Positions 6,175-8,298 of a stretch of 8,298 nucleotides of DNA are shown piece by piece. The DNA lies in NCBI GenBank assembly GCA_003564925.1, contig PXDW01000119.1:1-8298 (forward strand), given 5' to 3'. Both the position numbers and the translations under genes were made by a program. The notes under the pieces were generated by a model. The model was given only the letters and a program-made list of their open reading frames with translations. It made no database searches and was not told the DNA's origin. This DNA comes from Candidatus Woesearchaeota archaeon (GTDB lineage: Archaea > Nanobdellota > Nanobdellia > Woesearchaeales > PXDW01). Position 1 is the stretch's first letter. The number at the start of each line of letters is the position of its first letter.

Positions 6175-6738
6175 ATGGGAATAGAAAAAGAACTTTCTGG
6201 ATTTTTTTCTGAAATGATTAATCAAGAAATATTTGGAGAAATAGAGAAACCAAATCTAAGGACAACAAATGATAAGGGAAGGTTTTTCTTTACTTGTTTA
6301 ACCGAACATGTTTTTAATGGGTACATGGATAAAAAATTGGCAGATGAAGATTATACCATGCTAAAAATATATATTAGCAACCTCGTATGGAAATTCGTAG
6401 AGCCTAAATTTTCAAATCAGAAATATTTGAGTGATATATCAGAATTAAAGAACAAAAATTCTTATGAATTATATGAAATAAATAAGAGCACTGCAGATCA
6501 GGCATTATTTTTCTCTTCTTTAATAGATGATAATGCAAATAGCAAAATAAAAATGAAAAAAGATGTTTTAACACATACAGGAAAAAATATATATCATAAA
6601 CTTAGTGCAGATAAAATATCAAAAACCAGGAATATGAGCTATATTTACCATATACTTTATGAAAAATTCGAAGATACTCAAAATTGCTTAAATATAATGG
6701 GCAATTATTATTCTTTTTTAGATAAGAACATTAATTAA
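6175..6738 (+). CDS. Unrecognised mostly helical protein, 187 aa
   Basis: I do not recognise this protein. It looks soluble and largely alpha-helical, with many aromatic residues and no signal peptide or membrane segment. Helical stretches include about 4-20, 38-56 (TEHVFNGYM), 58-78, 105-117 (TADQALFFSSLID) and 154-186. The order 'ADQALFFSSL ... TGKNIYHKLS' (107-144) faintly resembles a pattern I associate with uncharacterised bacterial and archaeal helical proteins ('D-x-x-L-F-x-x-G ... G-K-x-x-Y'). That is an impression, not an assignment. C41 and C171 are its only cysteines. ATG at 6175 fits a TATA box 25 nt upstream; an ATG at 6171 in another frame stops after 13 codons. It lies between cmk and the FKBP gene with its own promoter, so co-location need not mean shared function. 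Confidence 0.8.
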   Translation: MGIEKELSGFFSEMINQEIFGEIEKPNLRTTNDKGRFFFTCLTEHVFNGYMDKKLADEDYTMLKIYISNLVWKFVEPKFSNQKYLSDISELKNKNSYELYEINKSTADQALFFSSLIDDNANSKIKMKKDVLTHTGKNIYHKLSADKISKTRNMSYIYHILYEKFEDTQNCLNIMGNYYSFLDKNIN

Positions 6739-6753
6739 AACAACAAATCAAAA

Positions 6754-6803
6754 CATATTTAAATAAAAGCTAAATCTTTAAATATTAGAGCTTCTAAGAG
6801 GAG
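6754..6803 (+). promoter_or_regulatory. Promoter and SD of the FKBP gene
   Basis: CATATTTAAATAAAAG (6754-6769) is the likely TATA region, predicting a start near 6786. GAGGAG (6798-6803) lies five bases before the ATG at 6809. A second AT-rich box (CTTTAAATA, about 6776-6784) would start transcription after the SD, so it is less consistent with it. Confidence 0.5.
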
Positions 6804-6808
6804 TTTAT

Positions 6809-7450
6809 ATGAAAATAAAAGCTAAAGATTTTGTTGAAATTGAATATACTGGAAAGATAGTAGACCTAAACCAGGCATTTGACACAACATATGAAGAAAC
6901 AGCAAAAAAAGAGAATATCCACAATAAAAACATGGATTATGGCCCTGTTATTGTATGTATAGGAGAAAAACATCTTCTTCCAGGTTTAGACAGAAAATTA
7001 GAAGGGAAAGAAACCGGAAAGGAGTATAAAATCAGGCTTTTGCCGGAAGAGGGTTTTGGAAAAAAGTCCGCTAAACTGTTAAAGTTGGTTCCTGCAAAGG
7101 TATTCAAGCAGCAGCAGATACAGCCAATGCCCGGCCTTGAAATAAATGTTGATGGAAATCCGGGAAGAATAATGAGTGTAAGCGGAGGAAGGATAATCGT
7201 TGATTTTAATCATCCTTTAGCTGGAAAAGAGCTCGAGTACGAAATAAAAGTCAATAAAGTTGAAAAAGACAAAAAAGCAAAACTAATGGCTTTATTAAAA
7301 ATAGAGCTCAATGCTAAAGATGCCAAAGTTGAAGAAAAAGATGGGAAAATTTCAATAAAAAAAGAATTTCCAAAACAAATAGAGGATGAAGCAAAAAAAA
7401 GGATAAAAAGCCTTATCCCAGAAATAAAGGAAATCGAGTTTAAAAAATAA
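6809..7450 (+). CDS. slyD: FKBP-type peptidyl-prolyl isomerase, long archaeal SlyD-like form, 213 aa
   Basis: The protein catalyses cis-trans isomerisation at proline and usually also acts as a folding chaperone in the cytosol. FKBP-fold parts are seen at FVEIEYTGKI (8-17), AFDTT (23-27), the conserved IGEKHLLPGLDRKLEG (51-66) and the closing VDFNHPLAGKELEYEIKV (131-148). Residues about 86-130 are the inserted IF (chaperone) domain of SlyD-like proteins, here with LVPAKVFK. A bulge insertion lies at about 29-46. A charged C-terminal extension (about 155-213) matches the long archaeal FKBP class; bacterial SlyD instead has a metal-binding His/Cys tail, absent here. There is no signal peptide. 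It has its own SD and lies just ahead of ftsZ, which has a separate promoter. The symbol is by class only. Confidence 0.93.
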   Translation: MKIKAKDFVEIEYTGKIVDLNQAFDTTYEETAKKENIHNKNMDYGPVIVCIGEKHLLPGLDRKLEGKETGKEYKIRLLPEEGFGKKSAKLLKLVPAKVFKQQQIQPMPGLEINVDGNPGRIMSVSGGRIIVDFNHPLAGKELEYEIKVNKVEKDKKAKLMALLKIELNAKDAKVEEKDGKISIKKEFPKQIEDEAKKRIKSLIPEIKEIEFKK

Positions 7451-7455
7451 AAAAA

Positions 7456-7503
7456 ATTTAAATAGTAGTACTATCTAATTTATTCAATAAGCATGGGGAG
7501 GTG
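7456..7503 (+). promoter_or_regulatory. Promoter and SD of ftsZ
   Basis: TTTAAATAG (about 7457-7465), after a purine-rich stretch, predicts transcription start near 7487. GGGGAGGTG (7495-7503) contains the SD and ends five bases before the TTG codon at 7509. The SD is very strong, which would offset the weak start codon. Confidence 0.65.
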
Positions 7504-7508
7504 CGAAA

Positions 7509-8298
7509 TTGGAAACATTTATTAGGGACGCTCAGGACAAGGTTAATCAAAATGACAATTTTGTAAGAGAGACAGCTAGATCTAATGTTATAGATGAAGA
7601 GCTTGAAAAGTTATTGTCAAAACAAAAGGCTTCCATAAAAGTTATTGGTGTTGGCGGAGCAGGAAACAACACAATAAATAGGATATCTGAAGTCGGAATA
7701 GTGGGGGCAGAGGCAATCGCTGTAAATACTGATGCTCAAGATCTGCTGTACACGAGCGCTGATAAGAAGCTTTTGATAGGAAAAGACCTAACAAAAGGCT
7801 TGGGAGCGGGCTCTATCCCTAAAATAGGAGAGGAAGCTGCACATGAAAACGAGCAGGATATAAAGGCATCTATGCAGGGAGCAGACTTGGTTTTTGTTAC
7901 CTGCGGTCTTGGTGGAGGAACAGGAACAGGAGCTGCTCCGGTTGTAGCTGAGATAGCCCAAAAATTAGGAATCTTAACAGTCGGAATCGTTACTATTCCT
8001 TTTGCGATGGAAGGGCAGAGAAGATATGAAAACGCTATTTTAGGTTTGGAAAAGATGCAGTCAATTGTTGACACTTTAATTGTTATACCTAATGATAAGC
8101 TTACGGAATTAGCCCCTGATTTGCCTCTTCATACTGCTTTTAAGGTTGCTGATGAAATATTGACCAATGCTGTAAAGGGCATAGCTGAGCTGATAACAAG
8201 GGCAGGCCTTATAAATTTGGACTTTGCCGATGTAAAGGCTGTGATGGGAAAAGGAGGAGTCGCTCTTATTGGAGTAGGTGAATCAGATACAGAGAACA
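7509..8298 (+). CDS. ftsZ: Cell division GTPase FtsZ, FtsZ1-like; 3' end beyond the window
   Basis: This tubulin-like GTPase forms the cytokinetic ring on the inner face of the membrane. The 263 residues present include GVGGAGNN (47-54), the tubulin/FtsZ signature GGGTGTG (135-141), PFAMEGQRR (164-172) and the T7 loop NLDFAD (236-241), whose acidic residues complete the GTPase site of the neighbouring subunit. An N-terminal extension of about 40 charged residues precedes the first strand. The wording resembles archaeal FtsZ1 more than FtsZ2. The start is TTG at 7509: an in-frame TAA lies at 7488-7490, no ATG or GTG occurs between them, and a strong SD ends five bases before the TTG. The C-terminal domain, linker and partner-binding tail lie beyond the edge. 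Confidence 0.96.
   Translation, partial: METFIRDAQDKVNQNDNFVRETARSNVIDEELEKLLSKQKASIKVIGVGGAGNNTINRISEVGIVGAEAIAVNTDAQDLLYTSADKKLLIGKDLTKGLGAGSIPKIGEEAAHENEQDIKASMQGADLVFVTCGLGGGTGTGAAPVVAEIAQKLGILTVGIVTIPFAMEGQRRYENAILGLEKMQSIVDTLIVIPNDKLTELAPDLPLHTAFKVADEILTNAVKGIAELITRAGLINLDFADVKAVMGKGGVALIGVGESDTEN

Noticed and set aside
7736..8074. Minus-strand open frame opposite ftsZ
   Set aside because: The plus strand here encodes conserved FtsZ motifs including GGGTGTG; the antisense frame lacks start signals.

Overview
The window looks archaeal. It carries a thermosome (group II chaperonin) subunit, an archaeal-type cytidylate kinase, a long SlyD-like archaeal FKBP, a TTG-initiated ftsZ and a 53-residue histone-fold-like protein. 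TATA boxes sit about 25 nt before the start codon or the Shine-Dalgarno (SD) site. The sequence is AT-rich and the genes are tightly packed. Together with a secreted Ig-like protein of the sort common in small-genome archaea, this suggests a DPANN-type archaeon (Woesearchaeota/Pacearchaeota-like). That placement is an inference from style, not a phylogeny.

Layout. 21-2837 (+) encodes a 938-residue exported modular protein: N-terminal hydrophobic segment, large unrecognised acidic region, six-cysteine knottin-like cluster, His/Asp tandem repeat, small cysteine loop, Ig-like domain, perfect Asp/Lys tandem repeat, then further Ig/FnIII-like domains. 2871-3032 (+) is a tiny histone-fold-like gene. 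It converges on, and overlaps by 14 bp, a two-gene minus-strand unit (141 aa at 3349-3774, then 109 aa at 3019-3348) whose stop and start codons abut. The thermosome gene (3849-5486, -) and the cytidylate kinase gene (5595-6149, +) diverge from a shared 108-bp promoter region containing a perfect 10-bp inverted repeat. An unrecognised helical 187-aa protein (6175-6738, +) follows, then the FKBP (6809-7450, +), then ftsZ (7509 to the window end, +, incomplete).

Expression signals are readable. The histone-like, kinase and 187-aa genes appear leaderless, with the TATA box about 25-30 nt before ATG and no SD. The thermosome, 141-aa, FKBP and ftsZ genes have TATA boxes farther upstream and clear SD sequences about 5-6 nt before the start.

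The recognisable genes cover protein folding (thermosome, FKBP), pyrimidine nucleotide supply, cell division and possibly DNA packaging. They look like independently promoted housekeeping genes, not one pathway. I found no rRNA, tRNA, CRISPR array, transposase or integrase. The least explained parts are the modular surface protein and the coiled-coil gene pair.
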